Below, in pieces: positions 18,637-26,931 of a stretch of DNA of 64,000 nucleotides; within the stretch, counting starts at the first letter, position 1; each line of letters opens with the position of its first letter. The stretch is from an uncultured Phascolarctobacterium sp. GTDB lineage: Bacteria > Bacillota > Negativicutes > Acidaminococcales > Acidaminococcaceae. The position numbers were made by a program, and so were the translations under genes. The stretch lies in the NCBI GenBank assembly GCA_900541915.1, contig UQLS01000009.1:5836-69835 (forward strand). The letters run 5' to 3'. The notes beneath the pieces are model-generated. The model made no database searches, was not told where the DNA came from, and saw nothing but the letters and a program-made list of their open reading frames with translations.

Positions 18637-18693
18637 ATAAAGCAAGAAAATGAAACTTTATCCTTAAATTTTTTAAGTAAGGGATGAATTACA

Positions 18694-19746
18694 ATGCTGA
18701 AAAACAATAAAAAAATATTATTTATCATACCGCTCATTATCATTGCAGCAGCGCTTGCTTACTATTTTCTCTATTGGTGCAAAACGCCTCTGTATGCGGT
18801 AAACGAAGTACGTACAGCAGTACAGCAGCACAATGTAGAAAAATTTGAAAAGCATGTTGACCTGCATTCAGTACTCGATAAGGCTTTTGAAGATGTTATT
18901 GTTGCAGAAAGCAAAATCAATAATGATGCTGTAGCAGCTAATCCTTTCGCTCTCGGTATTTTGCATATGCTTAAACCAGCCGTTGTAGAACTCATGGTTG
19001 AGGAAGCAAAATCTGCCGTTGCTGGCAATAGCAAGGATAACAATGCCGATGCAGCTGCTAAAAACGACGCTGCCAATGTTCCTGCACCGCGCAAAAACCC
19101 AGTTACCGATGCTATGCGCAACAACATAGAAAAGAAACTCAATCTTGATCAGCTGAAAATTTCTGATATTGTATTGGAAAGTACTCAGAATAATAACGCT
19201 ATCGTAGACTTGCAACTACATCATAAAGCTTTAGATAAAGATTTTTCTCTCAAGCTAAAAATGACTGTTAATGAAGAAGGCAACTGGCAAATCAAAGAAA
19301 TAACCAATCTGGAAGAATTCCTTATCCAGCTTGATGCAGCACAAAAATCTGCACAGGCTTCTCATGATAAACCTGTTCTGGAAAAATTGCAGAGTTCTTT
19401 AGAAATACTTGATCAAAAGCTTGCCATTAAAACCGAAAACGACAAGCATATCCTCTCTGCCTTAGTCACTATAAAAAATACTACTAATAAAAACATCAAT
19501 CGTATTTATTATGATATTGACGTTTTTGACAGCAATAACAATATCATTTATTCCTATCCGGAACATTTCAACGGCATTCTTCCTCCAGGCAACACACAAA
19601 TTCTCAACAATCATAAAATTTTAAACAAATCTTTGCCTGCTGATAAAACCTTGATGTCACTTGATTTTGCTAAATTAAACTGGAAGATACAGCCTACTTA
19701 TATCAGCTTTGACGACGGCGAGGTTCTGGAATATTCTCGCTACTAA
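18694..19746 (+). CDS. Membrane-anchored DUF2939-like protein
   Basis: A 350-residue protein with a lysine-rich N-terminus, one membrane segment (about residues 8-28, likely an uncleaved anchor) and the rest probably outside the cytoplasmic membrane. The segment right after the anchor (WCKTPLYAVNEVRTAV...HVDLHSVLDKAFEDV) resembles DUF2939. An Asn/Ala/Lys-rich linker lies near 110-140, and the C-terminal ~120 residues look like a beta-sandwich (ALVTIKNTTNKNINRIYYDIDVFD). No catalytic motif is seen. It has its own promoter and terminator and no co-directional partner except the unknown gene at 18021. Confidence 0.6.
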   Translation: MLKNNKKILFIIPLIIIAAALAYYFLYWCKTPLYAVNEVRTAVQQHNVEKFEKHVDLHSVLDKAFEDVIVAESKINNDAVAANPFALGILHMLKPAVVELMVEEAKSAVAGNSKDNNADAAAKNDAANVPAPRKNPVTDAMRNNIEKKLNLDQLKISDIVLESTQNNNAIVDLQLHHKALDKDFSLKLKMTVNEEGNWQIKEITNLEEFLIQLDAAQKSAQASHDKPVLEKLQSSLEILDQKLAIKTENDKHILSALVTIKNTTNKNINRIYYDIDVFDSNNNIIYSYPEHFNGILPPGNTQILNNHKILNKSLPADKTLMSLDFAKLNWKIQPTYISFDDGEVLEYSRY

Positions 19747-19762
19747 GCCTAATACAAGAAAA

Positions 19763-19797
19763 TTCCCTTATACATTTACCTGTATAAGGGGATTTTT
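19763..19797. terminator. Bidirectional terminator between convergent genes
   Basis: A 10-bp stem CCCTTATACA/TGTATAAGGG (19765-19774, 19781-19790) is flanked by A- and T-rich runs and lies between the plus-strand DUF2939-like gene and the minus-strand dehydrogenase gene. Confidence 0.85.
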
Positions 19798-19817
19798 CTT
19801 TATCGTCAGTTATATAT

Positions 19818-20873
19818 TCAGCCACATTCTTCACACAATTGATAATAAAATTTTTTAAACATTTCTGCATTCAAATCAAGCTTATTTAAAATAGTGTATC
19901 TGTCCTTACGTACCTGCGGAGCAAATAACCAAGCTTTAACGAACTGCTCTTCAGTTACGCCACGCTTCTGTGGATTGGCTGAAACGCCATACGCTTCCAG
20001 AAAGTCTAACAGAATCTTATAATCACGCTGCTGTAAAGCACAGGCTACGATACTCCCCATAGCTACTAAAATGCCGTGAGGAATATTATGGTCAAATAAT
20101 TCATCCATAGCATGACAGAACAAATGCTCAGAACCACTGCACGGACGGGAATTACCTGCTACATGCATGGAAAGGCCACTTAAAACCAGTGATTCAGCAA
20201 GCATTTTTACACCTGGCACTGTATCTAAAGACTTGGCTGCCGAATACAGCAGAGAATTAAAAGCATTTTCAGAAAGCAAATAGGCAAAATCATTCGGTCG
20301 GTCGTCATTTTCCTCACAGCCTAACTGCCAGTCATATAAAGCAGTATAATTGCTGACTGTATCTCCTACCCCAGCCTCCAGTAAGATACGCGGCGTTTTT
20401 AAAATAATATCTGTATCAATCAGCAATCCATCCGGTATCTTGGAAGTAAAGGAATGCTTACGTTCATTCTGAGCAAAAAGCACAGAAACAGGCGAACAAA
20501 CACCATCATTACTCAAAGCTGTAGGAATAGCTATATAGGCAACATTAGATACGAAAGCAGCATACTTAGCTGTATCAAGCGCAGTACCACCGCCAATACC
20601 AATAACTAAGCCTATATTATTCATAGATATCTTTTTGGCAACTTCTACAGCAAAATCAAAAGAGCTGCGTTTAACTGTCACAATATCATAGGCACTCAGC
20701 TGCTCTAAAATTATGCTAACCTTATCACTCAAGGTCTGCAGCAAGCCCTCCGTAGTCAAAATAAGTGCTTTCTTATCAGCCTGTTTGGGCAGATACATTT
20801 TCAGATTCTTATGTAAATCAGCTACAGCATTAGCTTTGACCTGCATAAATAATGGCAAAGAGTAATTATTCAT
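19818..20873 (-). CDS. Iron-containing dehydrogenase, sn-glycerol-1-phosphate dehydrogenase-like
   Basis: A 351-residue member of the iron-containing alcohol dehydrogenase/dehydroquinate synthase-like superfamily. GIGGGTALDTAKYAA holds the NAD-binding glycines, IPTALSNDGVCSPVSV and AGNSRPCSGSEHLFCHAMD carry the substrate and metal-binding residues (with a later His in HNIPHGILVAMG). The SNDG and SRP-SGSEH combination is that of glycerol-1-phosphate dehydrogenases (EgsA/AraM), enzymes of archaeal lipid synthesis that also occur in some bacteria. The start at 20873 has GGAGG five bases upstream. The substrate is inferred; another polyol phosphate is possible. Confidence 0.65.
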   Translation of the reverse strand: MNNYSLPLFMQVKANAVADLHKNLKMYLPKQADKKALILTTEGLLQTLSDKVSIILEQLSAYDIVTVKRSSFDFAVEVAKKISMNNIGLVIGIGGGTALDTAKYAAFVSNVAYIAIPTALSNDGVCSPVSVLFAQNERKHSFTSKIPDGLLIDTDIILKTPRILLEAGVGDTVSNYTALYDWQLGCEENDDRPNDFAYLLSENAFNSLLYSAAKSLDTVPGVKMLAESLVLSGLSMHVAGNSRPCSGSEHLFCHAMDELFDHNIPHGILVAMGSIVACALQQRDYKILLDFLEAYGVSANPQKRGVTEEQFVKAWLFAPQVRKDRYTILNKLDLNAEMFKKFYYQLCEECG

Positions 20874-20973
20874 TATTTCCTCCATTAACAATTGACATAA
20901 TATTAATACAATTCTTTATCAGAAGAAAAATACCTGTAACAGCAGCTAAATTTAACCCAGATTTAACACAGCA

Positions 20974-21666
20974 TTATTTTTTTCTGTATCTGCTGTAGGT
21001 AAAAAAGATTACAGCAACCACAACAATCAATATGCCCAGTCGCTCACTGTTTTGCTGAAAGTTAACAATATCGTGGCCGATAACTACTTCTAACGCCGTA
21101 GAAGGAAATTTGCCAATCAGATTAGCAATAATATAATCTCTGATACTGATAGAACTTACTGCACCGACAGCTGTAAGTATTCCGGACGGAAAATATGGCA
21201 AAGCTCTGGCAAAAGCCATCCATTCCAAGCCATGTTTACCGCTGGCTTCATCAATATGCTTGAGGCTGTCACTTTTAGCAATAATTTTCTCTGCCGTATT
21301 GCGGAATAAAAAGCGCATCAGCAGAAAACTTATTACTACACCGGTTGTTTCTGCCAGCCAGGAAATAAGTATGCCTAAAGGCAAGCCAAAAATCAATCCG
21401 TTAGCCGTTGATAAAAAGATTGACGGAAATATACTGCCGGCGTTAATCAAAACATCCAGTACAAAGCTGATAACCATGGCCCAAGCACCAAAAGAGCGTA
21501 AATACTCAGCCAGCCCCTGCACATCTCCGTTTATTGCCAGCGTTAAAGTTCTGCTGAAAAACCCTTCTGCAAAATAATTTACTGCTAAAGCCAAAATTAC
21601 AAATAAAACTAATACGGCAATCTTTGTCAGTAAATCAGGATTTTTCAATATTTCTTTTTTCTCCAA
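20974..21666 (-). CDS. TVP38/TMEM64 (DedA-like) family membrane protein
   Basis: A 230-residue integral membrane protein with about five to six hydrophobic segments, beginning near residue 13. The family core FPSIFLSTANGLIFGLPLGILISWLAE and the FARALPYFPSGILTAVGAVS segment are typical of the SNARE-associated/VTT domain, a group thought to move lipids across membranes. It ends in a basic cytosolic tail. It is 12 bases downstream of recG. The adjacent glycerol-phosphate dehydrogenase-like gene makes a lipid link possible, but that is only inference. Confidence 0.85.
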   Translation of the reverse strand: MEKKEILKNPDLLTKIAVLVLFVILALAVNYFAEGFFSRTLTLAINGDVQGLAEYLRSFGAWAMVISFVLDVLINAGSIFPSIFLSTANGLIFGLPLGILISWLAETTGVVISFLLMRFLFRNTAEKIIAKSDSLKHIDEASGKHGLEWMAFARALPYFPSGILTAVGAVSSISIRDYIIANLIGKFPSTALEVVIGHDIVNFQQNSERLGILIVVVAVIFFTYSRYRKK

Positions 21667-21678
21667 AATATAACCCCT

Positions 21679-23736
21679 TTAAGAATTAAAAATCATCTGA
21701 AATCTATTATCGAACTGTCTGTCTATCAATTCTCTCAGCAGTTCCCAGTTATTATTCTGCAAAACAAGTCTATGGGCAAACTTACGGGCAGATATAATAA
21801 CCTCTGTATCACGAATTATATCAGCAATACGCAAATCAGGCAAACCATGCTGCCGCAGCCCAAAAAGCTGCCCTGCCCCACGCAGCAGCAAATCCTGTTC
21901 TGCCAGATAAAAGCCATCATCACTGTCATGCAGTACCTGCAATCGTTTTAATGTTTCAGGATTATCTGCTCCAGTCAAAAGCACGCAATATGACTGTTCA
22001 CTGCCTCGTCCAACTCTGCCGCGCAGCTGGTGCAACTGCGCCAGACCAAAACGCTCGGCATTTTCTATAACCATCAAAACAGCATTAGGCACATTTACGC
22101 CAACTTCAATAACAGTAGTGCTGATCAGTACATCAATTTCTCCCGCAGCAAAAGCAGTCATGATAATATTTTTTTCACTGTCTTTCAGCTTGCCATGCAA
22201 TAAAGCACAGCGAACATCCCGCAAAATTCCCTGACTGAGCTCCTGATAAACATTTTCTGCACTGCGCACTCCAATGCTTTCAGACTCTTGAATTAACGGA
22301 CAGACAACATAAGCCTGCCGTCCTTTCTGTACCTGTCTGCGCAGTCCGGCATAAATCTCCGAACGTTTTTCATCTGTATAACACAGTGTCTGAATCTTTC
22401 TGCGTCCAGGAGGCCTGCTCTTAATAAGAGATACCTCTAAATCTCCATAGACAGTCAAAGCCAATGTTCTCGGTATCGGTGTAGCCGTCATAACCAAGAC
22501 ATCCGGCGCATCCTGTCCTTTATTCGCCAAGGCAGCCCGCTGGCCTACACCAAAACGATGCTGTTCATCTGTAATAACCACGGATAACTTTTGAAACACA
22601 ACATCTTCCTGCAGTAAAGCGTGCGTACCTACCACTACGTCTACTGTTCCAACAGCTAACGCTTCCAGCAGCTCTTTTCTTGCTTTTGCTTTCAAACTGC
22701 CGGTAAGTATTCCGACATGTATTCCTAACGGCGCAAAATATTCTTTCAGAGTCTTATAATGCTGTACAGCAAGAATTTCTGTAGGAGCCATCATACAGCC
22801 CTGAAAACCATTTTCTACTGCCTTGGCTAAAGCCAGCGCACTGATAACAGTCTTACCGCTGCCTACATCTCCCTGCAGAATACGGTGCATAGGTTTAATA
22901 TCCTGCATGTCAAGAGAAATTTCCTGCCAGGCTTTTTGCTGTTCAGCAGTTAACTTAAATGGCAGCTGCGCAATTAACTCCTGCAGTATTTTGCCATCTC
23001 TGCCGTGTTTGATACCTACCTTGGCACTTTCATTACTTTGCCTGTAATATAAAAGACCACATTGCAGCAAAAACAATTCTTCAAATATAAATCGACGCTG
23101 TGCCTGTTTAAGACTATTCCAATCACGAGGAAAATGAATATTCTGCAAGGCCGTCAGCCTATCCGTAAAATTACATTCGTTTATTACATAATCCGGCAAG
23201 CTTTCCGGCAAATCCTGTTCTGCTCTTTTTATAGCATCTTTTATCCAATGACGCATATTTTTCTGCGTCAGAGCACCACATAAACTATATACCGGCCAGA
23301 TTCCCGTCAAGGCATCCGCACTTTCAGCTGTCTGATAAAATACTTCTGACACCATTTTAGCACTGCGTCCCTGCTTTACTCTGCCGGTAATCATTAAGCG
23401 TTCATCAATTTTCAGTTTCTTTGTCATATACCGCTGATTCATAAAGAAATATAAATCAGCATAGCCAGTTTCGTCTCGTACAGTAACAACCGTAAATTTA
23501 CGTCCTCTGCCCTGAAAACTATCGCGAATTCTAAAAACTGTAGCCGTAAAAATCTGCTTGGAACCATCTACATCAAGTTCACGAATAGTTTTAAGCTTGG
23601 AATAATCTATATAAGCCTCCTGACGAGGATAATAACACAAAAGATCACCTAATGTGTAAATATTTAATTCAGCCAAATCAGCTGCTTTTTTAGGGCCAAT
23701 TCCTTTCAGTGAAGTAACGGGCTCTTTCCACCACAT
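21679..23736 (-). CDS. recG: ATP-dependent DNA helicase RecG
   Basis: A branched-DNA helicase that remodels stalled forks and Holliday junctions. The 685-residue full-length protein has an N-terminal wedge/OB domain (about 60-150), Walker A GDVGSGKT, Walker B-like DEQHRFGV, TATPIPRT, and the motif VI QLHQLRGRVGRG followed by the TRG-type C-terminus. It is the first gene of a pair with the TVP38 gene and is divergent from rpmB. Confidence 0.97.
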   Translation of the reverse strand: MWWKEPVTSLKGIGPKKAADLAELNIYTLGDLLCYYPRQEAYIDYSKLKTIRELDVDGSKQIFTATVFRIRDSFQGRGRKFTVVTVRDETGYADLYFFMNQRYMTKKLKIDERLMITGRVKQGRSAKMVSEVFYQTAESADALTGIWPVYSLCGALTQKNMRHWIKDAIKRAEQDLPESLPDYVINECNFTDRLTALQNIHFPRDWNSLKQAQRRFIFEELFLLQCGLLYYRQSNESAKVGIKHGRDGKILQELIAQLPFKLTAEQQKAWQEISLDMQDIKPMHRILQGDVGSGKTVISALALAKAVENGFQGCMMAPTEILAVQHYKTLKEYFAPLGIHVGILTGSLKAKARKELLEALAVGTVDVVVGTHALLQEDVVFQKLSVVITDEQHRFGVGQRAALANKGQDAPDVLVMTATPIPRTLALTVYGDLEVSLIKSRPPGRRKIQTLCYTDEKRSEIYAGLRRQVQKGRQAYVVCPLIQESESIGVRSAENVYQELSQGILRDVRCALLHGKLKDSEKNIIMTAFAAGEIDVLISTTVIEVGVNVPNAVLMVIENAERFGLAQLHQLRGRVGRGSEQSYCVLLTGADNPETLKRLQVLHDSDDGFYLAEQDLLLRGAGQLFGLRQHGLPDLRIADIIRDTEVIISARKFAHRLVLQNNNWELLRELIDRQFDNRFQMIFNS

Positions 23737-23763
23737 AAATATCTTACCTGCCTTAAAAATTAC

Positions 23764-23792
23764 TTGCTTTTATCGTTTGTTTATGATATGAT
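23764..23792 (+). promoter_or_regulatory. Predicted promoter of rpmB
   Basis: TTGCTT (23764-23769) and TATGAT (23787-23792), spacer 17, lie about 56 bases before the rpmB ATG. Confidence 0.65.
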
Positions 23793-23847
23793 ACTTTTGT
23801 TAAATTTGATGCAATGTGCCTTAATACGTTCAAGGAGGTGGGAATTC

Positions 23848-24039
23848 ATGGCATCTATTTGCGAAGTTTGCGGTAAAGGAAAACTCGCTGGCAACAACGT
23901 CAGCCACTCCAATAGACACACTAAACGTGCTTGGAAACCTAACATTCAACAAGTAAGAGCAGTTGTAGAAGGTTCTGTTAAACGTATTAACGTTTGCACC
24001 CGCTGCCTGCGTTCCGGTAAAGTTAACCGCGCTATGTAA
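23848..24039 (+). CDS. rpmB: 50S ribosomal protein L28 (zinc-ribbon C+ form)
   Basis: A 63-residue ribosomal protein. Cys5/Cys8 (CEVC) and Cys50/Cys53 (CTRC) form two CxxC pairs, so this is the zinc-binding C+ form, which in other bacteria contrasts with zinc-free paralogues used under zinc limitation. The ATG at 23848 follows AAGGAGGTG at 23832-23840; longer upstream readings are excluded by this ribosome site. The gene stands alone between recG and the zinc-ribbon protein gene, as in many Firmicutes. Confidence 0.95.
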   Translation: MASICEVCGKGKLAGNNVSHSNRHTKRAWKPNIQQVRAVVEGSVKRINVCTRCLRSGKVNRAM

Positions 24040-24050
24040 TCTGAACTTAA

Positions 24051-24090
24051 AAAGAAGCCAAATACCAGAAGGTATTTGGTTTCTTTTTTT
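24051..24090. terminator. Bidirectional terminator after rpmB
   Basis: A nearly perfect stem pairs 24051-24066 with 24071-24086 around a 4-base loop and is followed by a run of T on the plus strand. It also ends the convergent zinc-ribbon gene. Confidence 0.9.
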
Positions 24091-24092
24091 AT

Positions 24093-24494
24093 TTATTTTA
24101 CTTTCATACCACACTCAGGGCAGAATTTTACCAATGAACTGATTTTGGCATGACATTGCGGACACAAAATAAATGCTCTGTATTCGCGCAGTTTATTTTC
24201 AAACAGTTCGTAAAACAAATTAACTTCTTTAGTTTCTCTTTTCCAGTTATAAATCTGCAATCTTTCCTTAGTAGCATCCATAATAATCTGAATAGTTTCT
24301 TCATCAAGCTGCTGTACAGCAATCTGCATAATTTTTTTCTTATTATGGAAATGAATCAGACGCTTTTCTTCATCAATGGAATCAATCGTTACACCCATCT
24401 CGTTGATAGAAAGCATGATGATATTCCATGCCACATCAATATCAAGCTCATATACGCGGTTATCAAAGCAACCGCCAGCACCTTCAATTCTCAT
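24093..24494 (-). CDS. Hypothetical zinc-ribbon protein
   Basis: A 133-residue protein. The N-terminal ~95 residues form an alpha/beta domain I do not recognise (LDIDVAWNIIMLSINEMGVTID, RLIHFHNKKKIMQIAVQQL, ETIQIIMDATKERLQIYNW), and residues about 109-131 are a C-terminal zinc ribbon, CPQCHAKI...FCPECGMK. There is no membrane segment. It is monocistronic, with its own ribosome site, between rpmB and rny. The two-domain arrangement suggests a small cytosolic adaptor or nucleic-acid-binding protein, but nothing in the sequence proves it. Confidence 0.65.
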   Translation of the reverse strand: MRIEGAGGCFDNRVYELDIDVAWNIIMLSINEMGVTIDSIDEEKRLIHFHNKKKIMQIAVQQLDEETIQIIMDATKERLQIYNWKRETKEVNLFYELFENKLREYRAFILCPQCHAKISSLVKFCPECGMKVK

Positions 24495-24575
24495 ACCGGA
24501 TACCCTCCAAAATTTACTGAATTTATTATAGCATAAATTACATTTTGCTTCATTATCCGACTGTAACTAATATGT

Positions 24576-24608
24576 AAAAAATCCCGACAGAAAATTCTGC
24601 CGGGATTT
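24576..24608 (-). terminator. Terminator of rny
   Basis: On the minus strand a GC-rich stem (24596-24608 with 24579-24591, one mismatch) is followed by a U-run. Confidence 0.85.
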
Positions 24609-24618
24609 ACTTTTTATA

Positions 24619-26157
24619 CTATTTTGCGTAGTCAACTGCGCGTGTTTCACGAATAATTACTACTTTTATCTGACCGGGATATTCCATTTCAGCTTCAATC
24701 TTCTTGGAAATATCGCGTGCCAGTAAAACAGCGGAAGCATCGTCAATAACATCCGGTTTAACCATGATGCGGATTTCACGACCAGCCTGTACGGCATAGC
24801 ATTTTTCAACACCCTCAAAAGATTCAGAAATCTCTTCCAATCGAGTTAAACGTTTCAAATAACTTTCGAGAGTTTCACGTCTTGCTCCCGGACGGGCAGC
24901 AGAAACAGCATCGGCAGCAGCAACCAGAACAGCTTCTACACTCTTAGGCTCTACATCACCATGATGAGCCATAATAGCGTTGATTACCAGCTCAGACTCA
25001 CGGAACTTCTTGGCAATTTCTGCACCAATTTCAATATGTGAACCTTCTACTTCATGGTCAATAGCCTTACCAATATCATGCAACAAGCCAGCACGCTTTG
25101 CCAGCACAACATCAACACCCAGTTCAGAAGCCATAATACCAGCTAAACTGGCAACCTCCACAGAATGATTCAGTACATTTTGGCCATAGCTGGTACGATA
25201 TTTCAAACGTCCCAGCAGTTTAATCAGCTCAGGATGCAAGCCATGCACACCAACGGTGAATGTAGCCTGTTCGCCTGCTTCCTTAATCTTCTGCTCAACT
25301 TCCTTCTGTGCTTTTTCAACCATCTCTTCAATACGAGAAGGATGAATTCGGCCGTCATTAATCAGTTTTTCCAGTGCAATGCGGGCAACCTCACGACGGA
25401 CAGGATCAAAACCGGAAATAATAACTGCTTCCGGAGTATCATCAATAATAAGGTCAATACCAGTCAATGTTTCCAAAGTTCTGATATTTCTGCCTTCACG
25501 ACCAATGATACGACCTTTCATTTCATCATTCGGCAGTCCAACTACAGATACAGTAGTTTCAGCAACATGATCAGCTGCACAACGCTGAATAGCTAAAGAA
25601 ATAATCTCACGTGCTTTTTTATCAGCTTCATCCTTAGCCTGCTGCTCTAAATCTTTAATAAGCATAGCAGATTCATGCTTAACTTCATCTTCTAAAGACG
25701 CCAAAAGTTCCTGCTTTGCTTCATCACTGGTCAAACCAGATAATCTTTCCAGTTCTTCAACCTGTTTCTGATACAAAGCATCTACTTTCTCCTGAGAAGC
25801 ATTTAATCTTGCTTCTTTGGAAGCCAGTTTTTCTTCTTTTCTTTCAAAGGAATCTATCTTTTTGTCAAGATTTTCTTCCTTTTGCAGCAAACGTCTTTCC
25901 TGACGCTGCAAATCAGCGCGTCTGTCTTTATTTTCACGTTCCATTTCAGAACGCATACGATGAATTTCTTCTTTTGCTTCCATCATCGCTTCTTTACGTT
26001 TATTCTCGCCAGCCTGTTCAGCCTCCTGGATAATACGCAGAGCAGTTTCTTCCGCAGTAGCAATTTTACCTTCTGCAACATTCTTGCGTACCAGATAGCC
26101 TACAGCGCCGCCGGCAATACCAACGACAACGGCAGTACCGATTAATTCTAAAATAAT
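24619..26157 (-). CDS. rny: Ribonuclease Y
   Basis: The membrane-anchored endoribonuclease that starts mRNA decay in many Firmicutes. It has an N-terminal membrane segment (ELIGTAVVVGIAGGAVGYLV), a long coiled coil, a KH domain (GRIIGREGRNIRTLETLTG) and an HD domain (LLHDIGKAIDHE). No in-frame ATG, GTG or TTG stands at a proper distance from the AGGAGG at 26163-26168. The first codon at correct spacing (5 bases) is ATT at 26157, which gives a normal-length family N-terminus. An ATG at 26235 would add 26 unusual residues with a Cys run and would bury both the ribosome site and a hairpin. Confidence 0.9.
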   Translation of the reverse strand: MILELIGTAVVVGIAGGAVGYLVRKNVAEGKIATAEETALRIIQEAEQAGENKRKEAMMEAKEEIHRMRSEMERENKDRRADLQRQERRLLQKEENLDKKIDSFERKEEKLASKEARLNASQEKVDALYQKQVEELERLSGLTSDEAKQELLASLEDEVKHESAMLIKDLEQQAKDEADKKAREIISLAIQRCAADHVAETTVSVVGLPNDEMKGRIIGREGRNIRTLETLTGIDLIIDDTPEAVIISGFDPVRREVARIALEKLINDGRIHPSRIEEMVEKAQKEVEQKIKEAGEQATFTVGVHGLHPELIKLLGRLKYRTSYGQNVLNHSVEVASLAGIMASELGVDVVLAKRAGLLHDIGKAIDHEVEGSHIEIGAEIAKKFRESELVINAIMAHHGDVEPKSVEAVLVAAADAVSAARPGARRETLESYLKRLTRLEEISESFEGVEKCYAVQAGREIRIMVKPDVIDDASAVLLARDISKKIEAEMEYPGQIKVVIIRETRAVDYAK

Positions 26158-26207
26158 ACTCACCTCCTGAATACTTATTCTTCCATAAATTATTTTTGCA
26201 CAACAAC

Positions 26208-26231
26208 AACAGGCTCTTTTGTGGGCCTGTT
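26208..26231 (-). repeat. Hairpin in the rny 5' leader
   Basis: AACAGGC and GCCTGTT (26208-26214, 26225-26231) form a perfect 7-bp stem with a 10-base loop in the leader, about 50 bases before the presumed start. Confidence 0.5.
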
Positions 26232-26300
26232 CCAAATGTCCTTATTCCATTGAATCCTCTAATCTATATTATTTAGTATTACAAAATTCTGAAAAAGGGC

Positions 26301-26332
26301 AAAAAACAAGGCAACAAATACATGTTGCCTTG
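26301..26332 (-). terminator. Terminator downstream of recA-recX
   Basis: CAAGGCAAC/GTTGCCTTG (26307-26315, 26324-26332) forms a 9-bp stem, read on the minus strand into six U. It lies about 90 bases past the recX stop; no gene is visible in that gap. Confidence 0.8.
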
Positions 26333-26421
26333 CCAAAAACTAGAGACAAATTAACACGATTGGATAACTACATTTTAATTAAAATTAACTGAAATGTCAA
26401 GATAAGCATAAATGATGCCTA

Positions 26422-26931
26422 CTACATATCGTCAGTAAAATGTAATTTTTCCCGGATAAAATGTACATATCTTGTTGAAAAGCCTCGTACGCCTAAAAAG
26501 CGTACTGCCGCCGCATATATTTTATTGTCTAACGGCTGCTGTATTTTTTTAGCATTACGCTGCATAAAAAGCACACAGGCAGCCTCAGCACGTTCAGCCT
26601 CTTCTTCATCACTGAAACGACTTAAAATTTCCGAAAAATACTGTTCCGGTACATGCTTGCGCTGCAATTCTGCCAGCAGATGTCTGCGCCCATAATATTT
26701 TTTCGCCAGCCATGCTTCATATACTCTTAACGCATAGCGTCTTTCATCAAGAAAGCCGTATTCTTTCAGCTTCTTAATCGCCGCTGTCACAAATTCTGCC
26801 GGAGCACCTTTCTGCAGCAGCTTGCTTTCCATATCACTGGCACAGTAATCCCTGTAAGTCAGCAGATTTAAAGCATAGTCATAGACCTGCATCTCATCTT
26901 CAAATTTCTTCTTTAAAGATTGTTTCAACAT
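26422..26931 (-). CDS. recX: Regulatory protein RecX
   Basis: Modulates RecA filament activity. The 169-residue, helix-rich protein shows the RecX tandem three-helix repeats (ALNLLTYRDYCASDMESKLLQKG, IKKLKEYGFLDERRYALRVYEAW). The reading frame overlaps the 3' end of recA by 32 bases if the ATG at 26931 is used; an ATG at 26892, just after the recA stop, would give 156 residues. Neither has a strong ribosome site, so the exact start is open. Coupling to recA is normal for this gene. Confidence 0.88.
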   Translation of the reverse strand: MLKQSLKKKFEDEMQVYDYALNLLTYRDYCASDMESKLLQKGAPAEFVTAAIKKLKEYGFLDERRYALRVYEAWLAKKYYGRRHLLAELQRKHVPEQYFSEILSRFSDEEEAERAEAACVLFMQRNAKKIQQPLDNKIYAAAVRFLGVRGFSTRYVHFIREKLHFTDDM

